Below, piece after piece: positions 1 to 8,591 of a stretch of DNA of 32,572 bases. The notes under the pieces were generated by a model, which was not told the origin of the DNA, did no database searches, and worked only from the letters and a program-made list of their open reading frames with translations. The position numbers and the translations under genes were made by a program. The DNA lies in NCBI GenBank assembly GCA_019352875.1, contig JAAAFW010000009.1, forward strand, positions 1 through 32,572, in the 5' to 3' direction. Position 1 is the stretch's first letter. Every line of letters begins with the position of its first letter. The stretch is from Pedobacter cryoconitis. GTDB taxonomy: Bacteria; Bacteroidota; Bacteroidia; Sphingobacteriales; Sphingobacteriaceae.

Positions 1-77
<77 letters not shown>

Positions 78-81
78 TAGT

Positions 82-113
82 AAAGCGCTTAATCTGAAAA
101 GATTGAGCGCTTT
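82..113 (+). terminator. Hairpin with GAAA loop between tRNA-fMet and tRNA-Glu
   Basis: A 14-bp stem (82-95 with 100-113) contains one G:T wobble and closes on a GAAA tetraloop at 96-99. It starts four bases after the tRNA-fMet 3' end and ends eight bases before tRNA-Glu. Only three T residues end the stem, so it may be a weak terminator or a processing and stability hairpin in a shared tRNA transcript. Confidence 0.6.
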
Positions 114-121
114 GACATAAT

Positions 122-193
122 GGCCCGTTCGTCTAGGGGTGAGGACGCCAGATTTTCATTCTGGAAACAGGGGTTCGATTCCCCTACGGGCTA
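122..193 (+). tRNA. tRNA-Glu (TTC)
   Basis: This is a complete cloverleaf. The acceptor stem pairs GGCCCGT with ACGGGCT (1:72 is a G:T wobble), the D-stem is GTCT/GGAC, the anticodon stem is CCAGA/TCTGG around anticodon TTC, and the T-arm is AGGGG/CCCCT with loop TTCGATT. Anticodon TTC reads Glu codons. The discriminator base is A at 193 and full CCA is not encoded. It probably shares a transcript with the tRNA-fMet gene upstream. Confidence 0.96.
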
Positions 194-204
194 CGAAAAA
201 GAAT

Positions 205-241
205 AAAAAAAGTCCTCTTAATTTATTAAGAGGACTTTTTT
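205..241 (+). terminator. Rho-independent terminator after the tRNA cluster
   Basis: A near-perfect stem (211-222 with 225-236; in practice about 10 bp with a short AT-rich loop) is preceded by an A-run at 205-210 and followed by a T-run at 237-241. The symmetric A and T tracts would let it work on both strands. It ends the tRNA-fMet/tRNA-Glu transcript. Confidence 0.9.
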
Positions 242-662
242 GCTTTCAGGGATAAATTTACTAAAACAACAGGCTAGCCCCTGCGGCATTCATCCAAAAG
301 AATTTTTGCCAACATTGAAACTGGATCCTAGTCAAGACTTTTTTCTATAAAACGTATTTCGTAGAACCCATAAAATCGAATGTTTTCTTCGACAAAAGCT
401 ACTCATTTTGGTTTAAAAGATAGAATACAATAATAGTCAAAGGGTAATGCGCTAAATATTCAAGTATGAAGCTGAAGCAGGGAGGGATGAAGAAAAAGAA
501 GCATAAATAATTTTCATGAGAAAGATAATTGTGATTTCCATGATCTTACTGGATGCTACTAAAAAAGGTGTGATTCTGGTCAATTATTGCCGCGCCGGTG
601 AGGTCGAAACCGGAAACGTGAGAGATGGCGACAAACTTTAGGGTAAGGAATGCCCAGCTTAC
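242..662. other. Gene-poor spacer
   Basis: About 420 bases lie here between two strong terminators. No ORF longer than about 45 codons looks genuine. The only noteworthy item is the short ORF at 516-641. I see no RNA gene, no insertion-sequence ends and no clear promoter. Confidence 0.6.
516..641 (+). pseudogene. Possible remnant of a dihydrofolate reductase/RibD-like gene
   Basis: This 41-codon ORF begins MRKIIVISMILLDATKKG. Those first 13 or so residues resemble the opening beta strand of the RibD C-terminal/dihydrofolate reductase-like family, which commonly starts with M-R-K-I-I-V followed by a Leu-Asp-Gly. Here the Gly and the downstream family motifs are missing and the frame ends after 41 residues, far short of the roughly 180 residues usual for the family. 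It could be a decayed 5' fragment, a small unrelated peptide, or chance. The family link rests on memory of the N-terminal motif only. Confidence 0.3.
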
Positions 663-700
663 TAATAAAAAATGCGCGACCAACGGCGCATTTTTTATTA
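663..700. terminator. Bidirectional terminator with a 15-bp perfect stem
   Basis: Bases 663-677 (TAATAAAAAATGCGC) are the exact reverse complement of 686-700, around the 8-base loop at 678-685. The GC-rich core flanked by A and T tracts is a typical intrinsic terminator on both strands. It lies 25 bases beyond the stop of the minus-strand phosphatase gene and would end that operon. Confidence 0.9.
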
Positions 701-725
701 GAAGATGAATCAAAATATAATTATA

Positions 726-2582
726 CTATTTCAATTTATAGGCTTTGATAATCTTGTAAAAGATCTCGTTGTTTTGATACATACCTTTGAAATCTTCGGC
801 ACCCGGTCCATAAGCAAATACAGGTACAGCAATATTAGTATGATCGTTAGTACTAAATGCAGCCCTAACCATTCCTTTTTCAGGAGCTGTGTCTAAAAGA
901 GTTAATCCTCCTGTTTCATGATCGGCTGTGACGATAACAAGCGTTTCTCCATCCAAATCGGCGAAACGTAAGGCCGCTTCTACTGTTTTATCGAAATCAT
1001 GTAGTTCGGTGATCACGATTGGGAGATTGTTATCATGCCCTCCGTAATCAATCTGGGCACCTTCAGCCATGATGAAAAAACCACCTTTATTTTTTGATAA
1101 GATTGATATACTGTGAAGTAACGATTGTTTTAACCAGTCTCCACGACCTTTTAAGACGGCACGTGTTGCTGAGTCTGGTACTAAGACCAGTTGCTTACCT
1201 GCACTTTGTTGTTTAAAATCGTTTAAGCTGTTACTTAAATTAAACCCTTTAGCCTGAAGACCGGATATAAGATTCTGATCTTTATTTTTGAAAAAGCTTT
1301 TCTGATTGGACCCCGCTAAAATTTCAACTTTACTTTGGAGCAGATCGTGTGCTATCTCATTATTCATCGACCGGTCTGGCTGATGCGCATAAAAAGCAGC
1401 CGGAGTAGCATCGGTAACATCACCTACACTGATTACCCCGCTTTTAATACCCCGACCAAAAAGTGTGTCTACTAAATTCGTTTTCTTTAAATTATCAGGC
1501 CCCATGCCAATATACCGGTTGTTGGTTTTATGCCCGGTAGCCAATGCGGTGGCGCCTGCTGCAGAATCGGTATTTCCAGCATCTGCAGCACTGGTTAATG
1601 CAAAACCTATATTGTGCATCCTGGAAATGTTCAAATCGCCATGGTTGGCCATTAAGCCCGCGTGTATTTGGGCCAGGCCCATGCCATCACCAATCAATAA
1701 GATGATATTCTTAGCTCTTTTTTTTACCCCGTCTGTTCTATAGGTAGGGGTATAAACTGGATAAGAAACGGGATTCGTATAGGTTAGTTTCTCTTTGTGA
1801 CTATAAAATTCTCTGAGCTTATCAGGATGGTCGGTGTTGATCCAGTCAACTCCCAGGCGCTCTAAAACAATCCAGGTATTCGGACTGTCCTGAGTTGCCC
1901 AGAATCTCAGATTTTTGCCCTGCTGATGAGCCTTATCGATTACCTGCTTTAATTTAACTTCATCTGTTTTTGTCGGATTTCCTTTGCCATTCCAAGCCGT
2001 ATAGTTTTTAAGATCGTCACTAATCATCGCTACCCGCTTTAGCTCCCCGGAGTTGTAGTTAATATAGGGCCTTCCGTCAAAAGAAATAAATTCCGGATAG
2101 TTTTTGAAATCTTCGGGTTTAGGAACATTACCACTAATGGTTAATTGAATGGCATTTGGGTTTTTGATGCTGTTAAATACTTCTGGATTACCCGATATTT
2201 CTTTTAGCAGTGTAGGTAATACGTCCCGGTAATCTTGCTTAATGTCAATAACCAATTGCAGTTTTAATTTGGGATTTGCATAAGGATGATTACCATTTAC
2301 TTTATAGAACTCAATCAGCGGATCGAGATAAAGTTTCTTCAAGGTAGCTCCCTCGCGAATTTCGCTGCTTTCATGTGCGACGTAAAGTTCTCCGTTTCTT
2401 AAAAATACATCGGCTTCGATGGATCCCATTTCTGCCTGATAAGCAGTAAGTAAAGGAATAGACTGCTTATAGTCGTTGTGACTATGTCCACGATTCGCAT
2501 TAAGCTCTGTTTGAGCGGAAACGCTTTGCAATCCTAATCCGAAGATTAGTGCTGCAAAGCTGATTCTTATTTTTCTTACCAT
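726..2582 (-). CDS. Secreted GDPD-like/alkaline phosphatase fusion protein
   Basis: The 618-residue protein opens with a signal peptide (about residues 1-24, ending S-A-Q). Residues about 30-258 form a PI-PLC/GDPD-like barrel: H33 in RGHSHNDY, E56 and D58 in IEADVF, and H70 match the catalytic His/Glu/Asp pattern of glycerophosphodiester phosphodiesterases. Residues about 290-618 are a PhoA-type alkaline phosphatase: D299 (GDGMG), nucleophile S340 (TDSAAGATA), the D391-ATPA segment with R404, E507 (AEGAQID), D512, H516, D554/H555 (TADHETGG) and H581 (NDHT). All key metal and nucleophile positions are present, so both halves look active. Inferred role: cleaving extracytoplasmic phosphodiesters and then releasing phosphate. 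The gene overlaps the end of the SusD-like gene by 7 bases, which suggests translational coupling and use of the same substrate. Confidence 0.9.
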   Translation of the reverse strand: MVRKIRISFAALIFGLGLQSVSAQTELNANRGHSHNDYKQSIPLLTAYQAEMGSIEADVFLRNGELYVAHESSEIREGATLKKLYLDPLIEFYKVNGNHPYANPKLKLQLVIDIKQDYRDVLPTLLKEISGNPEVFNSIKNPNAIQLTISGNVPKPEDFKNYPEFISFDGRPYINYNSGELKRVAMISDDLKNYTAWNGKGNPTKTDEVKLKQVIDKAHQQGKNLRFWATQDSPNTWIVLERLGVDWINTDHPDKLREFYSHKEKLTYTNPVSYPVYTPTYRTDGVKKRAKNIILLIGDGMGLAQIHAGLMANHGDLNISRMHNIGFALTSAADAGNTDSAAGATALATGHKTNNRYIGMGPDNLKKTNLVDTLFGRGIKSGVISVGDVTDATPAAFYAHQPDRSMNNEIAHDLLQSKVEILAGSNQKSFFKNKDQNLISGLQAKGFNLSNSLNDFKQQSAGKQLVLVPDSATRAVLKGRGDWLKQSLLHSISILSKNKGGFFIMAEGAQIDYGGHDNNLPIVITELHDFDKTVEAALRFADLDGETLVIVTADHETGGLTLLDTAPEKGMVRAAFSTNDHTNIAVPVFAYGPGAEDFKGMYQNNEIFYKIIKAYKLK

Positions 2583-4099
2583 CCTTCGTTTTGTTTAATC
2601 AAACCTGAGCTATTATCAATTTCTCTTTGAGGTACTGCCCAAACATTATGTACCTGGGGATTATAGGCCCTTGCCGGCCATATTTCATTGCCTTTTGAAT
2701 CGTGAAGAGGTTTGGCGTAAGTTGCTTGTGCATCTCCCCAACGGACCAGATCACGGTGACGATCTGCCCACTCACCAGCCAATTCATTACGGCGTTCTCG
2801 TTTCAGATCTACCATCGTCATCCCGGTTTTAGGCGCTAAGCCTGCTCTTGTTCTGATTTTGTTCAGTTCGCTGTCTCCAGATCCTGTTCCGCCAGTTTGA
2901 ATAGCAGCCTCTGCTTTAATTAATAATACTTCTGCGTAGCGCATCAAAGGCACGTTCAGATCTGTAGTACCATAATCTCCATTTGGATTTACATGTTTAG
3001 GAACAGGGTCGGCATAAGCAAATGGGTCCATATATTTTTTAAACTGGTAATCTGAGGTAGCGCCCGCATCTTTAACAAAAGTACGTTCGGCACCGAAGAA
3101 CATAAACTTATCACCTGGTTTTAAAATGGTAGCTTCTCTACGTTGGTCGCCTGCCTCATAGGAATCATAAAGTTCCTTAGTCGGCAAATAATAGCCCCAA
3201 CCGTTGTAAATTCCCCAAGCTTTGTTAGTTAACATTACTCCGGGTAATATGCTGCCCCAGCCTGTACCGCCAGCATCAGGACTACATACTACAGACCAAA
3301 TATATTCTTTTGACCAGTTATTTGAAGCTTTAAATACATCGACAAAGCCTGTCTTCACTAAATCGTGTTGCCCGGAACTAATAACCATATCTGCGTACTT
3401 GGCCGCGTTCACATAATCTTTTTTAAAGAGATAAACTTTTGAAAGATAAGCCCAGGCAGCAGTTTTATGTGCTTTACCATAGTCTGTCGCTTTCATCTCT
3501 GAAAAATAAGGCAGATTATCTGCTGCTTTTAATAATAATGAGATTATGAAATCATAGTTCTCATTTACATTTTGAGCTTTAGCGACGGGTTTTGCAGGAT
3601 CTGTACCCGGGGTAACAATAGGTATTCCAGCTTTATCATTTCCATAATTGGAAGCTAACTGGAAGTATACTAATCCAGCATTAAAATAGGCATCACCAAT
3701 AATTTGTTTTTTCAGGTTCTCATCCATGTTAATACCTGGTACATGTTCGATAATATCGTTTGCTCTTTTGATGATCGCATAACGCATACTCCACTGAGAT
3801 TCAGTGTAGCCACCACCAATATAACTACGATTAAAGTTTTTAATGTTATCACCTTCAGGTTTATTCCTGCCGGTTACCATATCATCGCTGGCATTAATGA
3901 ACCAGAACATCCCGCGTCCATAATAGTCCCCGTCACCATATTTCTCATACATACCCCCTTGAGCTTTTAAGGCATCTTCTTTAGTTTTCCAGAAATTGTT
4001 TGCTGAAGGAGGTCCCTGCGGCTCAATATCAAGTTGTTTTGTACACGCGCTAAATAATCCAATAGCGAGTACGGCGAAGTATTTTATATTCGTTTTCAT
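2576..4099 (-). CDS. SusD/RagB-family outer-membrane lipoprotein
   Basis: The 507-residue protein carries a lipoprotein signal with lipidated Cys19 (FSAC). The start (K-Q-L-D-I-E-P-Q-G, then a N-N-F-W-K-T segment), the TPR-like middle and the C-terminal run with LMRYAEVLLIKAEA, RRNELAGEW, RDLVRWGD and a final proline/isoleucine-rich strand are characteristic of SusD. SusD proteins sit on the cell surface as a lid over a SusC transporter and bind the ligand. The gene starts 14 bases after the SusC-like stop and overlaps the phosphatase fusion gene downstream, so the three are probably co-transcribed. The ligand cannot be read from the sequence; the phosphatase partner suggests an organophosphate. 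Confidence 0.95.
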   Translation of the reverse strand: MKTNIKYFAVLAIGLFSACTKQLDIEPQGPPSANNFWKTKEDALKAQGGMYEKYGDGDYYGRGMFWFINASDDMVTGRNKPEGDNIKNFNRSYIGGGYTESQWSMRYAIIKRANDIIEHVPGINMDENLKKQIIGDAYFNAGLVYFQLASNYGNDKAGIPIVTPGTDPAKPVAKAQNVNENYDFIISLLLKAADNLPYFSEMKATDYGKAHKTAAWAYLSKVYLFKKDYVNAAKYADMVISSGQHDLVKTGFVDVFKASNNWSKEYIWSVVCSPDAGGTGWGSILPGVMLTNKAWGIYNGWGYYLPTKELYDSYEAGDQRREATILKPGDKFMFFGAERTFVKDAGATSDYQFKKYMDPFAYADPVPKHVNPNGDYGTTDLNVPLMRYAEVLLIKAEAAIQTGGTGSGDSELNKIRTRAGLAPKTGMTMVDLKRERRNELAGEWADRHRDLVRWGDAQATYAKPLHDSKGNEIWPARAYNPQVHNVWAVPQREIDNSSGLIKQNEGW

Positions 4100-4113
4100 T
4101 GTTTTGTTAAAAA

Positions 4114-7100
4114 TTAAAGATTCACACTCAGACCCAGGATAAAGCTTCTGGCTTGTGGGTAGCGACCCACATCCAGACCATTATTATCCATACCAATCTC
4201 CGGATCGAAGCCCGTGTATTTAGTAATGGTAAACAGGTTATTTGCCGTTGCATAAACGCGTACCGCACCAGTTTTCAATTTGTTGGTGAAGGCTTTCGGC
4301 AGGCTGTAACCTAAGGTCACGTTGCGAATACGCAAATAAGAACCGTCTTCGATATAAAAATCAGAAGCATTAAAGTTTCCGTTTTTATCTGAAGTAGAGA
4401 TGATAGGCACTTTACCACCTGTATTTTCTGGTGACCATGCATCCAGAATACCTGTCAGTTTGTTGTATGACGGGCCGCTGGCATTGTAAGTAGTGCGTTT
4501 CACCGCATTAAACAGTTTATTTCCCTGAACACCTTGAGCGAAGATATTAATATCGAAGTTTTTATAACTCGCGTTGAAGCTCATTCCATAAGAGAAATTA
4601 GGATAGGCACTTCCTGCGAAGTAACGGTCGTTAGGATCTATTGAACCACTATCATCTAAATCGGCAAACTTAAAATCGCCAGGTCTGGCATTTGGCTGGA
4701 TTCTTACGCCTTTAGAGTTTTTATAGTTATCTACCTCAGCCTGAGTTTGAAAAATGCCCTCTGTTTTTAAAACATAATAGCTGTATAATGGTTGCCCTAC
4801 GTTAATGCTTAATGGCGCTAATTCGTTACGGAAATTCGTAAGCACTGCAATTTTATCTAGTCCGGGAGCCAATTCTTCTACCTTGTTTTTTAACTTAGTT
4901 AAAGTAGTATTCACCGAGTAAGTGAATTCTTTTGATTTATCGCTGTTATAGGTTAAACCTAACTCTATACCCTTATCTTTTACTACTCCGGCATTAATGG
5001 TTTGTGTTTCTAAACCTGAAGTTCCCGGAAGAGACCGGGTTAGAATCATCTTATTGGTATCCTTAATAAAATAATCAGCTACTAAACTCAACCGGTTTAA
5101 CACAGCTAAATCTAAACCAATATTGGTTTGTTTAGATTCCGCCCAGGTTAAGTTTTTATTCGCTAAAACAGTTTGTACATAACCGTTTTGTAAGTTAGGT
5201 GTCTGCCCAAAATAACTTTGTGAAGCTTTTAACAGTGGATTCACTGCTGACGGAGAAAGGCTACCCAGGTTTCCTAAAATACCATAGCTGGCTCTCAGCT
5301 TTAATTCATTTAACCAGGTACTTCCCTGAAGGAAATCTTCCTTACTTAATACCCAGCCTAATGACGCCGAACCATAATTTCTAAATCTGTTTTCCTGAGC
5401 AAGCAGAGAGGAACCATCTCGACGTCCGATTACGGATACGAGGTATTTTTCTTTATAGTCATAGTTTGCTCTGAAAAATAATGAGGACAGTGCATTTTCC
5501 TCGTAGTAACTTGATGAAGGTTGAATTACAGTGGCGTTTACTAAATAACGATATTGAGGTGATTCGTCATCAAAACCTGCTCCAGAAGCATACAATCCGC
5601 TTTTTTTAGTTTTTTGGAAAGTAAATCCACCGGTGAAATCTAATTGATGATCACTAAAATCTGTTTTATAGTTTAATACCTGTTCAGTAAGGAAATCATT
5701 CGATATATCTGAACGCTCGACTAGGCTATTGCTAAGCACTGGTTTACCTACTTCCGGTCTTTTTGGTGTAAAGCTTTTAAATTGAGATGAATATCTGGTG
5801 ATACTTAAGTTTGACCTGAAAGTTAATCCTTTTGCCAGCTTTAAAGTTGCATATGGATTAACCACTAAAACATTAACCGGGTTTTTAATGTCTATACGCA
5901 TTAATTCTGCCACAGGATTGACAATATCGCCATAATCGCCTGCATACTGCCCGCCAGGTAAACCTGCGAAGCTGCCATCCGGATTGTAAGGTGTGCCGTT
6001 TCTCGGGTAATAAATTGCCGACAGTAGGGCACCTGTATAATCACTGCTGGTATTGGCGCCATTTCCATTGGTAGAACTATATGATAAGTTTTCACCTACT
6101 TTAAACCAGGAATTGATTTCGTGTTCTGAATTGATTCTAAAGTTGTAGCGTTGCGTTTTTGTGTTTAGTACAATACCTTCTGCATCACGGTAGTTAAAGC
6201 TCAGAAAATAATTAGATTTTTCACTGCCACCGTTAATTGCCGTATTATAATCCTGTACCCTTCCTGTTCTAAAAACCTCATCCATCCAATTGGTTCTTGT
6301 AATTTGTCCATCTGGATATTTAGCAGGATCGAAAGCGGGTAAAATAGTAGAGCCTCCATTTTTTGCCGCCGTTGCCGCGACCTGGGCACGTTGCTCGGCA
6401 TTCAATGGTTCCAATTTTTTCCAGGCGCTTTGTACACCGGATTTTGCATCAAAGTTGATCTGCATTTTACCGCTTTTCCCTTTTTTGGTTGTAATGAGAA
6501 CCACACCACCGGATGCTCTGGCTCCATAAATTGCTGCAGAGCCGTCTTTTAGTACCGATATCGATTCGATGTCATTCGGGTTAAGTTGCGGGTTTCCTAA
6601 AAAGATGGATCCGTCAATAACATATAATACGCTTTCTCCGTTTAATCCACCCATACCTCTGATATTGATACGAGGTGTAGAAGTCGGGTCTCCACCCTCA
6701 TTACTCACAATGACGCCCGGCGATTTACCAGCAAGCACATCACCCACACTATTCAGGGAACGCGAAGAAAGCTTATCTAAAGAAACAATACTCACCGCAC
6801 CCGTTAAGGTCTCTTTCTTTTGTGTACCATAACCTACCACTACGACCTCAGCTAAATTAGATTGCTCTTCTATTAAAACGATATTGATTAGTGGGCTATC
6901 GCCGACCTTTACTTCTTTGGTCCTGTAACCGATCATGGAGAAAGAAAGCACCGCCTCCGAACCAACTTGTATTTTGTAAGCTCCGTTCGCATCGGTAATA
7001 GTGCCGCTCGCTGTGCCCAGTACTTTTACCGAAACGCCTGGAAGGGTTACTCCAGTGGTGTCTTTAACCACACCTGTTATAATCCGGTCGGCTTTATTTA

Positions 7101-7461
7101 GAACAATATTATCCAGAATAATATGATCGCCTTTTTCTAACACACTAAGGCCTAGTTTATCCAGTAAAGAACGTACCGGTTCCAGCTTAAATTCGTTGTT
7201 TAAAAGGCTGGTCTTCTCTTGTATTAAATCTGGATTGTACACAAAACTTAGTCCGGTACGATTTTCAATTTCCGTGATAATTTCGGAAACTTTACGCCCC
7301 TTACTAATTTTAATGCTTACAGTGCTTTTCTCCAGCTTTTGCGCCATTGTGGGAAAAGCTAACATCGAGCTGCAGAAAATGCAGATAACTGCGAAAGTTA
7401 AACATGAATATTTCATGATTTTGTAAAGAGATGAGGTCCTCTTCTCTGAGGTTGTTTTCAT
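4114..7461 (-). CDS. SusC/RagA-family TonB-dependent transducer with STN domain
   Basis: The 1115-residue outer-membrane transporter has a long N-terminus and signal peptide (cleavage near residue 40, T-M-A-Q). An STN (secretin/TonB N-terminal) domain spans about 42-118 and a carboxypeptidase-D regulatory-like domain about 125-200. The SusC signature VVVGYGTQKKETLTGAV begins near 207, a plug reaches about 340, and a 22-strand-type barrel ends in a hydrophobic strand (LGLSVNL). SusC proteins import ligands using TonB energy. The STN domain marks a transducer that contacts a FecR-type anti-sigma factor, and such a gene lies directly upstream. A 14-bp palindrome sits 37 bases before the start codon. 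A shorter start at Met17 would also give a good signal peptide. Confidence 0.95.
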   Translation of the reverse strand: MKTTSEKRTSSLYKIMKYSCLTFAVICIFCSSMLAFPTMAQKLEKSTVSIKISKGRKVSEIITEIENRTGLSFVYNPDLIQEKTSLLNNEFKLEPVRSLLDKLGLSVLEKGDHIILDNIVLNKADRIITGVVKDTTGVTLPGVSVKVLGTASGTITDANGAYKIQVGSEAVLSFSMIGYRTKEVKVGDSPLINIVLIEEQSNLAEVVVVGYGTQKKETLTGAVSIVSLDKLSSRSLNSVGDVLAGKSPGVIVSNEGGDPTSTPRINIRGMGGLNGESVLYVIDGSIFLGNPQLNPNDIESISVLKDGSAAIYGARASGGVVLITTKKGKSGKMQINFDAKSGVQSAWKKLEPLNAEQRAQVAATAAKNGGSTILPAFDPAKYPDGQITRTNWMDEVFRTGRVQDYNTAINGGSEKSNYFLSFNYRDAEGIVLNTKTQRYNFRINSEHEINSWFKVGENLSYSSTNGNGANTSSDYTGALLSAIYYPRNGTPYNPDGSFAGLPGGQYAGDYGDIVNPVAELMRIDIKNPVNVLVVNPYATLKLAKGLTFRSNLSITRYSSQFKSFTPKRPEVGKPVLSNSLVERSDISNDFLTEQVLNYKTDFSDHQLDFTGGFTFQKTKKSGLYASGAGFDDESPQYRYLVNATVIQPSSSYYEENALSSLFFRANYDYKEKYLVSVIGRRDGSSLLAQENRFRNYGSASLGWVLSKEDFLQGSTWLNELKLRASYGILGNLGSLSPSAVNPLLKASQSYFGQTPNLQNGYVQTVLANKNLTWAESKQTNIGLDLAVLNRLSLVADYFIKDTNKMILTRSLPGTSGLETQTINAGVVKDKGIELGLTYNSDKSKEFTYSVNTTLTKLKNKVEELAPGLDKIAVLTNFRNELAPLSINVGQPLYSYYVLKTEGIFQTQAEVDNYKNSKGVRIQPNARPGDFKFADLDDSGSIDPNDRYFAGSAYPNFSYGMSFNASYKNFDINIFAQGVQGNKLFNAVKRTTYNASGPSYNKLTGILDAWSPENTGGKVPIISTSDKNGNFNASDFYIEDGSYLRIRNVTLGYSLPKAFTNKLKTGAVRVYATANNLFTITKYTGFDPEIGMDNNGLDVGRYPQARSFILGLSVNL

Positions 7462-7497
7462 TTGTTTGTCTGTTTATGGAAATGATTTAAAAATATA

Positions 7498-7511
7498 CTG
7501 GTCATGACCAG
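7498..7511. promoter_or_regulatory. 14-bp perfect palindrome upstream of the susC-like gene
   Basis: CTGGTCATGACCAG is perfectly self-complementary. It lies in the 114-base gap between the FecR gene and the SusC-like start codon, 37 bases before that start. The position suits an operator or an element around an ECF promoter. No binding protein can be named. Confidence 0.45.
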
Positions 7512-7575
7512 AAGATTGATCAATACCGGAACCGATCTGACCGGTGGCGGATACATCTGAATATTATTTGCTCAT

Positions 7576-8523
7576 TTAGGGGTTTATTTTAAAGGTTTTA
7601 TGATCTTGATTTTGAATGAATTTGATATGGTGCAGACTGCATAGGATATCCAGAATTTCCTCAGGCTTTTGGCTGCTGCTAAAAGTCGCGGTACATTTAA
7701 GACCGGCCAAACGGGGGTCGGTCAGGCGAATTTTTATGCTGTATACATACTCTAGTTTTTCAATCACTTCCTTCAGTGTTGTACCCTGAAAACTAAACTG
7801 AACATACCGCTCTGAATTTGAATGATGGATGGCAGCATAACCAGTATGTTTATCAAATTCTAATTGCTGGTCCTTAATCAGCGTACCCAGCAGACGTTTA
7901 TTATTCATAACAGCCACCTTTCCTGTAGCTACTGCTACTTCTACTTTATGACTGTTCTGATAAGATTTAACCTGGAAGGAAGTGCCTAAAACCTGAATGT
8001 TTAAACCGGAAGCGGTCTTGACGTTAAACGGACGTTTCTCATCGTGTGTGATATCAAAAAAAGCTTCACCTTCTCTGAGCTCTACCGTACGGCTGGTAGC
8101 TGTGAACTTAGCCGGATAGCTGATTTTGGCTGAAGAACCCAGAATAATTTCGGAACCATCGCTGAATTTAAGTTTACGTTTTTGGTTGGCTTCTGTCGTA
8201 AGGGTAATAAAGTGGATTTTATTATTGACGGTACGATTCAATTTCGAAACTGCAAAACCAATACTTAGGCTCAGCAATAAGCAAGCAGCAATTTTAAACC
8301 AGGTATTTCGGAAATAAGCGAAACGTCTGACCCGCTCGCTTCGCATGGCCATTTGCAGCTCACCGAAAATATGATTGCCAATTTCCCTTTTTCGGTCTGC
8401 TGAAATTTCTGAATGCTCCCGGTTCAATAGGGCATACCAACGTTCTACTTTTTCTGATTCGCTTGATGTGATCTTACCGTCTAAATATTTTTGCAATAAT
8501 TGCTTTGCCTGTTCTTCCGTCAT
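7576..8523 (-). CDS. FecR-family anti-sigma factor
   Basis: The 315-residue protein has the standard Bacteroidetes FecR layout. A cytoplasmic N-terminal region (about 1-72, sigma-binding) is followed by one membrane segment (about 75-94) and a periplasmic FecR domain (about 108-205, with an FSDGSEIILGS-like strand and EGEAFFDITHDEKRPF). A C-terminal DUF4974/STN-like domain spans about 242-313. Such proteins hold an ECF sigma factor inactive until a ligand-loaded TonB-dependent transducer signals through its STN domain. The gene lies 68 bases after the sigma gene and 114 bases before the SusC-like gene, completing the sigma/anti-sigma/transducer cascade. Confidence 0.95.
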   Translation of the reverse strand: MTEEQAKQLLQKYLDGKITSSESEKVERWYALLNREHSEISADRKREIGNHIFGELQMAMRSERVRRFAYFRNTWFKIAACLLLSLSIGFAVSKLNRTVNNKIHFITLTTEANQKRKLKFSDGSEIILGSSAKISYPAKFTATSRTVELREGEAFFDITHDEKRPFNVKTASGLNIQVLGTSFQVKSYQNSHKVEVAVATGKVAVMNNKRLLGTLIKDQQLEFDKHTGYAAIHHSNSERYVQFSFQGTTLKEVIEKLEYVYSIKIRLTDPRLAGLKCTATFSSSQKPEEILDILCSLHHIKFIQNQDHKTFKINP

Positions 8524-8591
8524 TTAAATAGATGTCAATTCAAATGCGAAAGAGTACTAGCGAAAAATATTATCTGTATGTTAAGTTTGGG

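Noticed and set aside
242..360. Possible transposase C-terminal remnant on the minus strand
   Set aside because: A short open stretch with aromatic residues is visible, but there are no inverted repeats or catalytic motifs, and the match cannot be told from chance.
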